NCBI GenBank assembly: GCA_013297775.1
Contig: JAAFIL010000012.1
Span: 1-64,000 of the forward strand
Length of the DNA: 64,000 nt
Direction: 5' to 3'
From: Bacteroidota bacterium
GTDB lineage: Bacteria > Bacteroidota > Bacteroidia > B-17B0 > Aurantibacillaceae
Positions 37,300-45,923 of this stretch are shown here, in pieces. Each line of letters begins with the position of its first letter. Position 1 is the stretch's first letter. The notes beneath the pieces were generated by a model. That model searched no databases. It saw nothing but the letters and a program-made list of their open reading frames with translations, and had not been told where the DNA came from. The translations under genes were made by a program, and so were the position numbers.

Positions 37300-38448
37300 T
37301 TAACACCATTTCTTAATAAACCGTAATTGATGGTGTTGTTCTTGAATAACATTTAACCCAGGTTTAAAACCAGATTTGATAAATCCGAATTGGTTGTGGC
37401 ACTGCAAAGCGCTTGCCCCATTGCTTGTGATGGCTCTTAGTGCCTGTTCAACCGAAATAGAAGTGTTTGCTAAAAGTTCATTTACTTCCTCTAATACATC
37501 TAACTGCTTGTTACTGGCTAAACTATCGGTTCCTACACAAAACGTATCTAACCTAAAATTTGAAAAGTGAGGTAATGTATTTTCGATGTATAAATTAGCC
37601 TTTGGGCAAAAACAAAAACGGGTATTTAGTTGAGCCGCCAATTCAGCATCTACCGCACTCATAAACGTATTGTGAACTAATAATTGAGGCACGTTTGCAT
37701 TCAAATGGGGGGCATAGTATTGAAACGAAGAGGTGGCAGTGGGTTTAAACCAATCTATCGGAATATTTAAAGTACTGTATAATTTTTCAAAGGCACTCGC
37801 TTCACCTTTCAAAAATATATTTTCGGCTTCACACTCTTGGTTATGAATACTAGAAACTTGGTTTTGAGCAGCATTGTATTGCGCCATTTTATCCATCAAG
37901 GTGGTGGAGGTGCTGTAAGGGGCGTGGGGGGCTAAACTCGCCGATACATTCGATTTTTGAAACGCTTCCAAAACATTTAATCCCGCTTCAAAAGCACCCT
38001 CGGTGCGTGTAGGGTTTAAACCAATTAATTCAATAAAGGTATGGTAATAAAGTTTCGATTTGGCTTTAATGCTTGCACTAAGAGTGGTGTTACTAATATC
38101 GCCAACGGCTACAATACCTTTGCTATACATGGCTGCATCGGCACGCTCCATGGCTTGCAATTGTTCGGGTTCGGGTAAAGCCTGTCGTGTTTGAATAACC
38201 GCTAAAGCAAAGTTTACTAAACCAATTTTTTGAGGAATGCTTCTCTCTAAATGGCTTAACTCTAAATGGCAATGGGCATTTACAAATCCGGGGCATATAA
38301 TCCCTTCGATGCGTTCGATGGCTTGGTTAGCTACCTTCTCGCAGGCCACTACATCTATTATACAGCCCGTTTGGTCTATTACAATGACCGTCTCTGGCTC
38401 TAAAAAGACAAGCCCATCAAACACTTTATCTGCTTTTAAAAAACGCAT
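37300..38448 (-). CDS. Amidohydrolase-superfamily deaminase
   Basis: This 382-residue metal-dependent hydrolase has the TIM-barrel motifs of the SAH-deaminase/chlorohydrolase branch: FVNAHCHLELSHL (HxH), the later catalytic residues in SLAPHAPYSTS, SSIHNQECEAE with the His/Glu pair, and the CVGTDSLASNKQLDVLEE aspartate near the C-terminus. Deamination of a purine-like compound is the usual reaction; aminofutalosine deaminase of the futalosine menaquinone route is one candidate because it shares the HLELSHL-type motif. The polyprenyl synthase downstream would fit a quinone link, but other mqn genes are absent here. It is divergent from rlmN with a 67-bp gap. Confidence 0.8.
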   Translation of the reverse strand: MRFLKADKVFDGLVFLEPETVIVIDQTGCIIDVVACEKVANQAIERIEGIICPGFVNAHCHLELSHLERSIPQKIGLVNFALAVIQTRQALPEPEQLQAMERADAAMYSKGIVAVGDISNTTLSASIKAKSKLYYHTFIELIGLNPTRTEGAFEAGLNVLEAFQKSNVSASLAPHAPYSTSTTLMDKMAQYNAAQNQVSSIHNQECEAENIFLKGEASAFEKLYSTLNIPIDWFKPTATSSFQYYAPHLNANVPQLLVHNTFMSAVDAELAAQLNTRFCFCPKANLYIENTLPHFSNFRLDTFCVGTDSLASNKQLDVLEEVNELLANTSISVEQALRAITSNGASALQCHNQFGFIKSGFKPGLNVIQEQHHQLRFIKKWC

Positions 38449-38480
38449 ATTTAAAAGTAGCTTTTTTATAAGTAATATGG

Positions 38481-38488
38481 TATCTTTA
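38481..38488 (+). promoter_or_regulatory. Near-consensus -7 element for rlmN
   Basis: TATCTTTA matches the TAnnTTTG element except for the last base. It lies 27 nt before the TTG start at 38516. No good -33 box is seen. Confidence 0.4.
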
Positions 38489-38515
38489 GCGATTATTACT
38501 TTTTAAACACATATT

Positions 38516-39577
38516 TTGTCAACAAAAAAAGACATACGTTCATTGAGCCTACCCGAATTAACCGATGCTTTAAAAGGGTATGGCGAACCGGCATACCGTG
38601 CCAAGCAAGTTTACGATTGGCTGTGGAACAAACGTGCTGTTCAATTTAGTGATATGACAAATTTATCGTTAAGTTTTCGAGAAACACTTCATTCGCATTT
38701 TAGCATTAATGCGGTTGAACTTCACGATTTACAAATAAGCCGCGATAAAACGATTAAATGTGCCATGCGTTTGCACGATGGGTTTGTAGTTGAGAGTGTT
38801 CTTATTCCCACACCTACGCGCACAACGGCTTGCATTTCTTCGCAGGTGGGTTGTAGTTTAACTTGCACGTTTTGTGCTACGGGTAAATTGAAACGGATGC
38901 GTAATTTGAATGCCGATGAAATTTTTGATCAGGTTGTTTTAGTTAAAAATCAAGCACTCGAAAAATACAACATGCCGCTTTCAAATATTGTTTACATGGG
39001 CATGGGCGAACCGCTTTTAAATTATACCGAGGTTTTAAAAAGTACCGAACGCATTATTTCGCCAAATGGCTTAGGCATGAGTCCTTCGCGCATTACACTA
39101 AGTACGGCTGGGGTTGCTAAAATGATAGTAAAGCTGGGCGACGATAAAGTAAAATTTAATTTAGCTTTATCCTTACATGCTGCTAACGACGAAAAGCGTA
39201 ATCAAATTATGCCCATTAACGAAACCAACACGCTCGATAACTTAGCCGATGCTTTACTTTACTTTACAGAAGAAACAGGCACACGGGTAACTTTTGAGTA
39301 CATTGTGTTTAAAGATTTTAACGATAGCATTAAAGATGCTCAAGAATTAGCCATGTATTGCAAACGTTTAAAATCGAAAGTAAACATCATCGAATACAAT
39401 CCTATTGACGACGGTGCTTTTCAACAAACAAGCCCCGAACGGTTAAAGGCTTTTACCGATACACTCGAAAAAAATGGCGTTGTGGTTAACGTGCGCCGAA
39501 GCCGTGGAAAAGACATAGATGCCGCTTGCGGACAATTGGCCAACAAAAATAAATTAGCTACTCAAACTTTTAAATAG
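38516..39577 (+). CDS. rlmN: 23S rRNA/tRNA adenine-C2 methyltransferase RlmN
   Basis: This radical-SAM enzyme methylates A2503 of 23S rRNA and A37 of some tRNAs through a Cys-mediated mechanism. The 353-residue protein has the 4Fe-4S-binding CxxxCxxC motif in GCSLTCTFC (Cys113, Cys117, Cys120), the additional catalytic cysteine Cys106 (TACISSQVG) and the C-terminal catalytic Cys338 in DAACGQLANK. Further conserved segments are VYMGMGEPLLNY and FNLALSLHAAND. The start codon is a TTG: no in-frame ATG occurs before residue 46, which would remove conserved sequence. A near-consensus -7 element sits at 38481. It overlaps the following gene by one base. Confidence 0.95.
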   Translation: MSTKKDIRSLSLPELTDALKGYGEPAYRAKQVYDWLWNKRAVQFSDMTNLSLSFRETLHSHFSINAVELHDLQISRDKTIKCAMRLHDGFVVESVLIPTPTRTTACISSQVGCSLTCTFCATGKLKRMRNLNADEIFDQVVLVKNQALEKYNMPLSNIVYMGMGEPLLNYTEVLKSTERIISPNGLGMSPSRITLSTAGVAKMIVKLGDDKVKFNLALSLHAANDEKRNQIMPINETNTLDNLADALLYFTEETGTRVTFEYIVFKDFNDSIKDAQELAMYCKRLKSKVNIIEYNPIDDGAFQQTSPERLKAFTDTLEKNGVVVNVRRSRGKDIDAACGQLANKNKLATQTFK

Positions 39578-40554
39578 TGTCGAAAGCTGTAGATAACATA
39601 AAAGAACCCATTGCCACTCACATGGAAGAGTTTGAACGCAAGTTTAAAGAATCCATGAAAAGCTCGGTTCCACTTCTCGATAAAATTACTACCTATATTG
39701 TTAAACGCAAGGGCAAACAAATACGTCCCATGTTTGTGTTTTTAAGTGCGCAAAGTGTTGGTACTATTAACGACAGCACTTACCGGGCAGCCTCTTTAAT
39801 TGAATTGTTGCACACGGCTACGTTGGTACACGACGATGTGGTGGACGATAGCAACGAACGCCGTAGTTTTTTTAGCGTGAATGCCCTCTGGAAAAATAAA
39901 ATTGCTGTGTTGATTGGAGATTTTCTACTTTCAAAAGGCCTCTTGTTATCTTTAAACAACGATGACTTTCACTTACTAAAAATTGTTAGCAATGCCGTTA
40001 AAGAAATGAGCGAGGGCGAACTCTTACAAATTGAAAAGGCACGTCGCCTCGATATTTCGGAAGCTATTTATTTTGACATTATCACCAAAAAAACTGCCAC
40101 ACTTATTGCCGCTTGTTGTGCTGCTGGTGCGGCTTCGGTTAGCGATGATAAAAAAACCATTGAACAATTTAAAGAGTTTGGAACCCTTACTGGCATTGCG
40201 TTTCAAATTAAAGACGATTTATTTGATTTTGGAAACGACGATAGCATTGGTAAGCCCACCGGTATTGATATTAAAGAAAAAAAAATGACCTTGCCGCTCA
40301 TCTATGCCTTAAACAATAGCACGTGGATTGAGAAACGTAAAATCATTTCCATTATTAAACACCACAACGAAGAAAGCGAAGAGGTTAGAAAAGTTATTGA
40401 TTTTGTGATTGCCAAAAAAGGTATTGATTATGCTCAACGTATTATGACGGAGTATAAAGATAAGGCCATTGCCATTTTGCATCAACTTCCTGCTTCCCCG
40501 TCGCGTCAAAGTTTAGAAGATTTAATTAACTATGCCATTAACCGAAAATTATAG
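39577..40554 (+). CDS. Polyprenyl diphosphate synthase
   Basis: This trans-isoprenyl diphosphate synthase probably makes the C35-C45 side chain of menaquinone. The 325-residue protein has the first aspartate-rich motif in VHDDVVDDSNERR, the GKQIRPMFVF substrate loop upstream of it, and the second motif in FQIKDDLFDFGND, followed by GIDIKEKKMTLPLI. The residues two positions before the first motif are small, which allows long chains. The start is GTG, overlapping the last base of rlmN's stop. The MORN-type lipoprotein starts five bases after its stop. Exact chain length cannot be read from the sequence. Confidence 0.9.
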   Translation: MSKAVDNIKEPIATHMEEFERKFKESMKSSVPLLDKITTYIVKRKGKQIRPMFVFLSAQSVGTINDSTYRAASLIELLHTATLVHDDVVDDSNERRSFFSVNALWKNKIAVLIGDFLLSKGLLLSLNNDDFHLLKIVSNAVKEMSEGELLQIEKARRLDISEAIYFDIITKKTATLIAACCAAGAASVSDDKKTIEQFKEFGTLTGIAFQIKDDLFDFGNDDSIGKPTGIDIKEKKMTLPLIYALNNSTWIEKRKIISIIKHHNEESEEVRKVIDFVIAKKGIDYAQRIMTEYKDKAIAILHQLPASPSRQSLEDLINYAINRKL

Positions 40555-40558
40555 TCGC

Positions 40559-41056
40559 ATGAAAATAGCATTAATTAGTTTAACACTTTCTCTAGTTCTA
40601 GTAAGTTGCTCGCAAACCGCCGAACAACAAGCCATTGAAAAACACCAAACAGATTCTATTCAATTGAAGCATACGAAAGATTCGTTAGTAGAAGCTAAGA
40701 AAAAAAATCCATTAATTATTATAGACCCAGATAGTACTTATACTGGCGATTTTTTAGACCGTTACGAGAATGGTATTGTTAAATACAGAGGGTATTATCG
40801 CTTTGGTAAACGCCACGGGCAGTGGATTTCGTTTTATCCGAATGGCTTGCAATGGAGCGAAATGTTTTACGACAAAGGCGTTATGAGTGGGTCTAACACC
40901 ACTTATTATGCGAGTGGTAAAATACGTTATAAAGGATTTTATAAAAATAATTTAAAAGATAGTGTGTGGGAATTTTACGATACATCGGGGGTTATCATTC
41001 AGGTTTCAAAATTTAAAAACGATCGCGAGATAAGCACCAATATTATTAAGAAATAA
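40559..41056 (+). CDS. Lipoprotein with MORN-like (YwqK) repeats
   Basis: This 165-residue lipoprotein has a signal peptide ending in the lipobox LVSC, then a polar segment, then tandem MORN-type repeats (YRGYYRFGKRHGQWISFYPNG, IRYKGFYKNNLKDSVWEFYD). It is likely attached to the periplasmic or outer leaflet and binds lipid or a partner. The ATG at 40559 gives the signal peptide; an upstream in-frame ATG at 40532 lies inside the polyprenyl synthase gene and would add nine non-signal residues. The DUF5686 gene starts 34 bp later, so it is part of the same plus-strand run. Function unknown. Confidence 0.8.
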   Translation: MKIALISLTLSLVLVSCSQTAEQQAIEKHQTDSIQLKHTKDSLVEAKKKNPLIIIDPDSTYTGDFLDRYENGIVKYRGYYRFGKRHGQWISFYPNGLQWSEMFYDKGVMSGSNTTYYASGKIRYKGFYKNNLKDSVWEFYDTSGVIIQVSKFKNDREISTNIIKK

Positions 41057-41090
41057 ATACCTTTCTAAACTAGATTTTATACTTTTTACG

Positions 41091-43562
41091 ATGCAGAAAC
41101 GCTTTTTTATTTATATACTTTTCCTACTCGTTTTGAGCCTTCATTTTAAAGCGCAGCAATACACCATTAAAGGAAAAGTATTTGCCGCAGGCACTAAAGA
41201 AGCATTGCCTTTTGTTCCAGTTATTATTAAAGGCACAAACATTGGCACACAAACCGACTTTGATGGAAATTACATCATTAAAACGGCTAAGTTAGGCGAT
41301 TCCATTATTGCAACGTATGTAGGCTACAAGCGTATGTCGCGTGCTATTAATAAAAATTTAACCGAGCAAGAAATCAATATTCCTTTAGAAGATGAGGGCG
41401 GCGTTAAATTGGATGAAATTACGGTGCTTGCAGGCGAAAACCCCGCCCACCGCATTATACGCAACTGCGTGAAAGCAAAAATTAAAAATAACCGTAGCAA
41501 TTTAGAAGCCTATCAATACGAAACCTATAATAAATTGGAGTTTGATTTAACGCGCATCCCAAAAGAAATGCGAAATAAAAAAGTATTTAAACCCATACAA
41601 TTCGTATTCGAAAATGTAGATAGTTCGTTTAGCGATGAAAAGCCCTCGCTGCCTTTTTTTATTATTGAAAATTTATCGCGCTTTTACTTTAAGAAAGAAC
41701 CTACTCGAAAAAAAGAAGTGGTTATAGCCAGTAAAATTACTGGGGTCGAAAATTCGAGTATCTCGCAAGTGATGGGCGATATGTATCAAAATATTAATAT
41801 TTACGATAATAACATTACTGTTTTCAATAAACAATTCCCTAGCCCCATTTCTGAAAATGCTTTTTTTTATTACAAGTTTTATTTAGAAGATAGTACGTTT
41901 ATTGACCAACATCGGGTGTATCACATTCGTTTTAAACCCAAACGTATGCAAGAGCTAAGTTTTACAGGTAACATGTGGATTGCCGATACCACTTGGGGTG
42001 TGCGTCGTTTAGAAATGAGCATTCCAAAAGATGCCAACATTAATTTTATAAATGCAGCTAATATTACCCAAGAGTTTTTATATAACGATAGTGTTTGGAT
42101 GCTAAGAAAAGATCGCTTAGTGATTGACTTTGCACCAACAAAAAAAGCAATTGGTTTCTACGGACGTAAAACAACTTCTTACAAAGACATTGTAATTAAT
42201 AAACCACAAAGCGATAAGTTTTATGAGTTTGCCGATAAGATAGATGTTAATGAAGATGCTACCAAAAAGGACGATGATTTTTGGAAGCAGAACCGACACG
42301 ATAGCCTGAGTTTACGTGAGCAAAAAATTTATAAAATGATTGATACTATTCAATCGCTTCCCATTTATAAAACGTGGGTAGATGTTTTTTATGTATTAGT
42401 AGCGGGTTATAAAAAATTCAATAACTTCGAAATTGGGCCTTACTCTAATTTACTATCGTATAACCGAGTTGAGGGCTTTCGCTTACGCTTTGGCGGGCGC
42501 ACCAGCGAAGCATTTAGCAAATGGTACGAGTTAAATGGATATGTAGCTGTAGGTTTACTCGATCAAAAATGGAAATACAGTTTAGGGTTTAAATCTTTTT
42601 TAAGTAAAAAACCACGTCGGCAATTGGTGGGTATGAGTTTGCGCAGCGATTACGAAATTTTAGGGCAAAGTACCAATGGCTTTTCGCAAGATAACGTGTT
42701 GGCTTCTTTTTTTAGAACTAATCCATTAACGAATTTAACCCGCGTTAATAGTGCTGAGGCTTGGTACGAGCGCGAGTGGTTTCCAGGTTTAATTAGTAAA
42801 GCAACCTTAGTGGGTAGGCAATTTCAACCCTTGGGCGAAAATCGTTATTTGAGTTTCCGCCGCGACGGGAGCATTGGCGAACGTGAATTTATAAACAACA
42901 CCGAAGCACGCGTTAATATTCGCTTTGCTTGGAAAGAAAAATTTGTAGGGCAAGGCTTTAGCCGTTTATCCTTAGGTACAAAATTTCCGGTAATTCAATT
43001 AAACTACGCCAAGTCGTTACAAAATGCGTTTAAAGGCGAATACGATTACACAAAGTTAGTACTGAACGTTAGCGACCGCATTCGTATCACTCCCATTTTA
43101 GGTTACACCGATTACGTATTAGAAGGTGGTAAAATTTGGGGACAAGTGGCGTATCCGATTATGGAATTACATGGTGGAAACGAAACTTATATATACGATT
43201 ACATGGCGTTTAATATGATGAAGTATTACGAATTTGCAAGCGATCAATTTGTATCGGCTGCCATATATCATCACTTTGAAGGTTTATTTTTAAACAAAAT
43301 ACCTTTGTTGCGTAAATTAAAATGGCGCGAAGTAATTACTGCCAAAGCGGTTTGGGGCAGTGTGAATGATAAAAATCGCCGAACGTTATTATTTCCTTCT
43401 ACTTTAAAATCGCTTGAACAAGAGCCTTATGTAGAAACGAGTGCTGGAATCGAAAATATTTTTAAAGTATTTCGCATTGATGCGTTTTGGCGTTTAAACT
43501 ATCAATTGCCTCGTGCCATTGATAATTTCGGATTCAAATTTGGCTTCCAACTTAATTTATAA
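41091..43562 (+). CDS. DUF5686 outer-membrane protein with CarboxypepD_reg-like domain
   Basis: This 823-residue exported protein has a signal peptide (MQKRFFIYILFLLVLSLHFKA), then a carboxypeptidase-regulatory-like domain (about 25-115: KGKVFAAGTKEALPFVPVII), then the DUF5686 region with AGENPAHRIIRNCVKAK. A C-terminal beta-barrel of aromatic strands ends in a typical outer-membrane terminus (FKFGFQLNL). Homologues are widespread in Bacteroidota and are thought to be outer-membrane proteins, but no substrate or partner is known. It is three bases from the lptB start; the pair may be cotranscribed. Confidence 0.85.
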   Translation: MQKRFFIYILFLLVLSLHFKAQQYTIKGKVFAAGTKEALPFVPVIIKGTNIGTQTDFDGNYIIKTAKLGDSIIATYVGYKRMSRAINKNLTEQEINIPLEDEGGVKLDEITVLAGENPAHRIIRNCVKAKIKNNRSNLEAYQYETYNKLEFDLTRIPKEMRNKKVFKPIQFVFENVDSSFSDEKPSLPFFIIENLSRFYFKKEPTRKKEVVIASKITGVENSSISQVMGDMYQNINIYDNNITVFNKQFPSPISENAFFYYKFYLEDSTFIDQHRVYHIRFKPKRMQELSFTGNMWIADTTWGVRRLEMSIPKDANINFINAANITQEFLYNDSVWMLRKDRLVIDFAPTKKAIGFYGRKTTSYKDIVINKPQSDKFYEFADKIDVNEDATKKDDDFWKQNRHDSLSLREQKIYKMIDTIQSLPIYKTWVDVFYVLVAGYKKFNNFEIGPYSNLLSYNRVEGFRLRFGGRTSEAFSKWYELNGYVAVGLLDQKWKYSLGFKSFLSKKPRRQLVGMSLRSDYEILGQSTNGFSQDNVLASFFRTNPLTNLTRVNSAEAWYEREWFPGLISKATLVGRQFQPLGENRYLSFRRDGSIGEREFINNTEARVNIRFAWKEKFVGQGFSRLSLGTKFPVIQLNYAKSLQNAFKGEYDYTKLVLNVSDRIRITPILGYTDYVLEGGKIWGQVAYPIMELHGGNETYIYDYMAFNMMKYYEFASDQFVSAAIYHHFEGLFLNKIPLLRKLKWREVITAKAVWGSVNDKNRRTLLFPSTLKSLEQEPYVETSAGIENIFKVFRIDAFWRLNYQLPRAIDNFGFKFGFQLNL

Positions 43563-43565
43563 ACC

Positions 43566-44291
43566 ATGGTATTACGTTCCGAAAATCTAGTTAAGAAATA
43601 TAAAAATCGTACGGTAGCTAATAACGTTAGTGTAGAGGTTAAGCAAGGCGAAATTGTAGGTTTATTAGGCCCTAACGGTGCAGGTAAAACCACTTCGTTT
43701 TATATGATTGTGGGCATGGTTAAACCCAATAGCGGTAAAATATTTTTGGATGAACGCGATATTACCAAAGAGCCTATGTATAGACGCGCGCAACTGGGTG
43801 TTGGGTATTTACCTCAAGAGGCTTCGGTGTTTCGAAAACTAAGTATTGAAGATAATTTGCGAGCGGTATTAGAAATGACAAAACTTAGTAAAAAAGAGCA
43901 AGAGGTAAAAGTAGAAAGTTTGTTAGATGAATTTGCGCTGCATCATGTTCGTAAAAACTTAGGCGACCAACTAAGTGGAGGCGAACGTCGGCGTACCGAA
44001 ATTGCAAGGGCCTTGGCCACCGATCCTAAATTTATTTTATTGGATGAACCCTTTGCGGGCGTTGACCCAATTGCCGTTGAAGACATTCAAAATGTGGTGC
44101 GAAAATTAAAAGATAAAAACATTGGTATTTTAATTACCGATCATAACGTACACGAAACCCTGAGTATTACCGACCGCGCCTATTTGTTGTATAGCGGGAG
44201 TGTTATAAAAAGTGGAAGTGCCGAAGATTTGGCTAACGACGAACAAGTGCGACGTGTGTATTTGGGTCAAAATTTTGAACTCCGAAAATAA
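43566..44291 (+). CDS. lptB: Lipopolysaccharide export ABC transporter ATPase LptB
   Basis: This ATP-binding subunit powers extraction of LPS from the inner membrane by LptFG. The 241-residue protein has Walker [12 protein letters not shown], a Q-loop [13 protein letters not shown], the ABC signature [15 protein letters not shown], Walker [16 protein letters not shown] and the switch His in [28 protein letters not shown] is characteristic of LptB. Other lpt genes are absent here, as is common in Bacteroidota where they are scattered. The adjacent acyltransferase six bases downstream fits LPS or envelope-glycan modification. Confidence 0.95.
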   Translation: MVLRSENLVKKYKNRTVANNVSVEVKQGEIVGLLGPNGAGKTTSFYMIVGMVKPNSGKIFLDERDITKEPMYRRAQLGVGYLPQEASVFRKLSIEDNLRAVLEMTKLSKKEQEVKVESLLDEFALHHVRKNLGDQLSGGERRRTEIARALATDPKFILLDEPFAGVDPIAVEDIQNVVRKLKDKNIGILITDHNVHETLSITDRAYLLYSGSVIKSGSAEDLANDEQVRRVYLGQNFELRK

Positions 44292-44297
44292 ATACAC

Positions 44298-45371
44298 TTG
44301 ACTTCGCTCACGCATAGAATAGCGGGCTTCGATGCTTTTAGAAGTTGTGCTACAGTTTTTGTTGTGTTTACGCATTTAGCCCCCCTCTTACAAACTCGAT
44401 TCCCTATTTTAAATACGTTTAATTTACCCGATGGTGTAACGCTTTTTTTTGTGTTGAGTGGCTGCCTCATTGGCGAAATGTTATTGCGCGATTTAGATAC
44501 GCATCCCAATTACAAACCCGAACACATTTTAAAATTTTTAAAACGGCGGTGGTGGCGCACGCTTCCTAACTATTATTTATTTCTGGTTGTAAATTGTATA
44601 TTGGTTGCATTTCACTTAATACCTGGCACTTTAAATCAGTATGTATTTAGTTTTTTATTTTTCTGTCAAAACTTAATCATTCCATTCGATTTTTTGTATT
44701 GGGAGTCGTGGAGTTTAAGTGTTGAAGAATGGTTTTATGGACTGTTTCCTATTTTAGTGTTTTGTTGTTTAGTGTTTAACCGAAAAAAACCGCACCGCGC
44801 CTATCTTATAACCTGTATTCTTTTTATAGTGATGCCTTTGGTGGTGCGTTATTTATCTCAGCAGCCTTATCAAACTTATCCGTTGTGGGATGTGTGGTAT
44901 CGCAAACGGGTCATCACTCAACTCGATGCGCCAGGTTATGGGATGTTAATGGCCTATTTTATTTATCGTTTTCCAAACCAATTGTATAGCTGGCGACGGT
45001 TGTTATTTGCAATCGGATTAACAGGTGTTTTGTACTTTACCTTTTTTCCGTACAATGAACACTTGTTTATTTATAAAACTATTTACACCGCTTTACTTGC
45101 GTTTTTTTGCATGTTAATGATGCCGGCGTGTTTCTTTTTAAAACGCTTGACGGTTGGTGGTGCGGCTATTGAATGGATGGCTAAACTTAGCTATGCCAAT
45201 TATCTCATTCATTTACCGCTTATTTTTATTTTGCAACCGTATTGGCTTCACCAATCGGATTTAGGATTTTGGCTATTTTTAGTAGGGTTTGTATGTACCA
45301 TTGCCATGCTCTCTTATTGTGTGTATCGTTATTTCGAAAAACCGTTTATGGATAAACGCGACCAGCGTTAG
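44298..45371 (+). CDS. Acyltransferase 3 (OafA-like) membrane protein
   Basis: This 357-residue inner-membrane acyltransferase has about ten hydrophobic segments. The opening RIAGFDAFRSCATVFVVFTH has the Arg/His pattern of acyltransferase-3 proteins; LFFVLSGCLIGEMLLR and SWSLSVEEWFYGLFPILVF are further conserved segments. It probably adds acetyl or another acyl group to an extracytoplasmic polysaccharide. The start is a TTG six bases after lptB, since no closer ATG is in frame. Context suggests action on LPS or related glycan. Confidence 0.85.
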   Translation: MTSLTHRIAGFDAFRSCATVFVVFTHLAPLLQTRFPILNTFNLPDGVTLFFVLSGCLIGEMLLRDLDTHPNYKPEHILKFLKRRWWRTLPNYYLFLVVNCILVAFHLIPGTLNQYVFSFLFFCQNLIIPFDFLYWESWSLSVEEWFYGLFPILVFCCLVFNRKKPHRAYLITCILFIVMPLVVRYLSQQPYQTYPLWDVWYRKRVITQLDAPGYGMLMAYFIYRFPNQLYSWRRLLFAIGLTGVLYFTFFPYNEHLFIYKTIYTALLAFFCMLMMPACFFLKRLTVGGAAIEWMAKLSYANYLIHLPLIFILQPYWLHQSDLGFWLFLVGFVCTIAMLSYCVYRYFEKPFMDKRDQR

Positions 45372-45439
45372 CGTGTGCGTTATGGCGTGCGGTGATTTAT
45401 CCTTAGTAGAAAAATATTTGAAAGCGTAAATACTGCTTA

Positions 45440-45599
45440 TACCAATATCGGTTCTAAAAGATACAAGTTGAACCAGAATTATTTTTCTTTTAGGCGACGA
45501 AAAAATTATAGGCGTAGCAAGGCCTACGGGTATAATTTTTGAGGAAGTATAAGAGAAAAAGAAACTGGGTCAACGTATCTTTTAGAAATGATGTTGGTG
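45440..45599 (-). mobile_element. MITE-like 160-bp palindromic element, copy 2 (TTA target duplication)
   Basis: In inverted orientation relative to copies 1 and 3, the sequence differs from copy 3 by only two bases over 160. It is flanked by TTA on both sides (45,437-45,439 and 45,600-45,602), a clean 3-bp direct duplication. It lies 68 bp downstream of the acyltransferase stop. Confidence 0.85.
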
Positions 45600-45675
45600 T
45601 TAGACCAAATTTTAAGAAAGAGGGGCTTTAGAATAAAATTTATAGCTTGATTAAATATTGGACTACATTAAAAAT

Positions 45676-45704
45676 GGCACGCAAAGACGCAAAGTTCGCA
45701 GAGG
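45676..45704. repeat. CGCAAAG-phrase dispersed repeat
   Basis: GGCACGCAAAGACGCAAAG followed by TTCGCAGAGG; same family as the copies at 3385, 3481, 52,556-52,800 and 57,852-57,999. Confidence 0.7.
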
Positions 45705-45843
45705 TGAAAATTAAATTTTGAAAAAGATTTTATAATAAATTACTACTATTATTAACTACTTTGAGTTAAGTTATATGGAATAGATTTATTATTTGGTGTA
45801 ATTTGGGTTGAACTAAACTGGTAAGTGATTGCAACCCAACAAA

Positions 45844-45905
45844 GCACTGGCAATTGTTTAAGGCTTTAGGTTTTGTATTCTAAAGCGCATCTTTCTTGCC
45901 AGTGC
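45844..45905 (-). terminator. Nested inverted repeat 3' of the M16 gene, possible terminator
   Basis: GCACTGGCAA (45,844-45,853) pairs with TTGCCAGTGC (45,896-45,905). Inside, GGCTTTAG pairs with CTAAAGCG. The unit starts 19 nt past the M16 stop codon on the minus strand. It has no clear T-run, so it may be a terminator, an mRNA 3'-end stabiliser or a structured RNA. The pairing is certain, the function is not. Confidence 0.5.
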
Positions 45906-45923
45906 CGTGGGAGTCAACACTTC

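Larger units (their letters stand above)
45372..45923. other. Intergenic region with repeats between convergent genes
   Basis: No gene is supported. The region holds a MITE-like element copy (45,440-45,599), one CGCAAAG-phrase repeat (45,676-45,704) and a nested inverted repeat (45,844-45,905). It separates two convergent transcription units. Confidence 0.7.
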
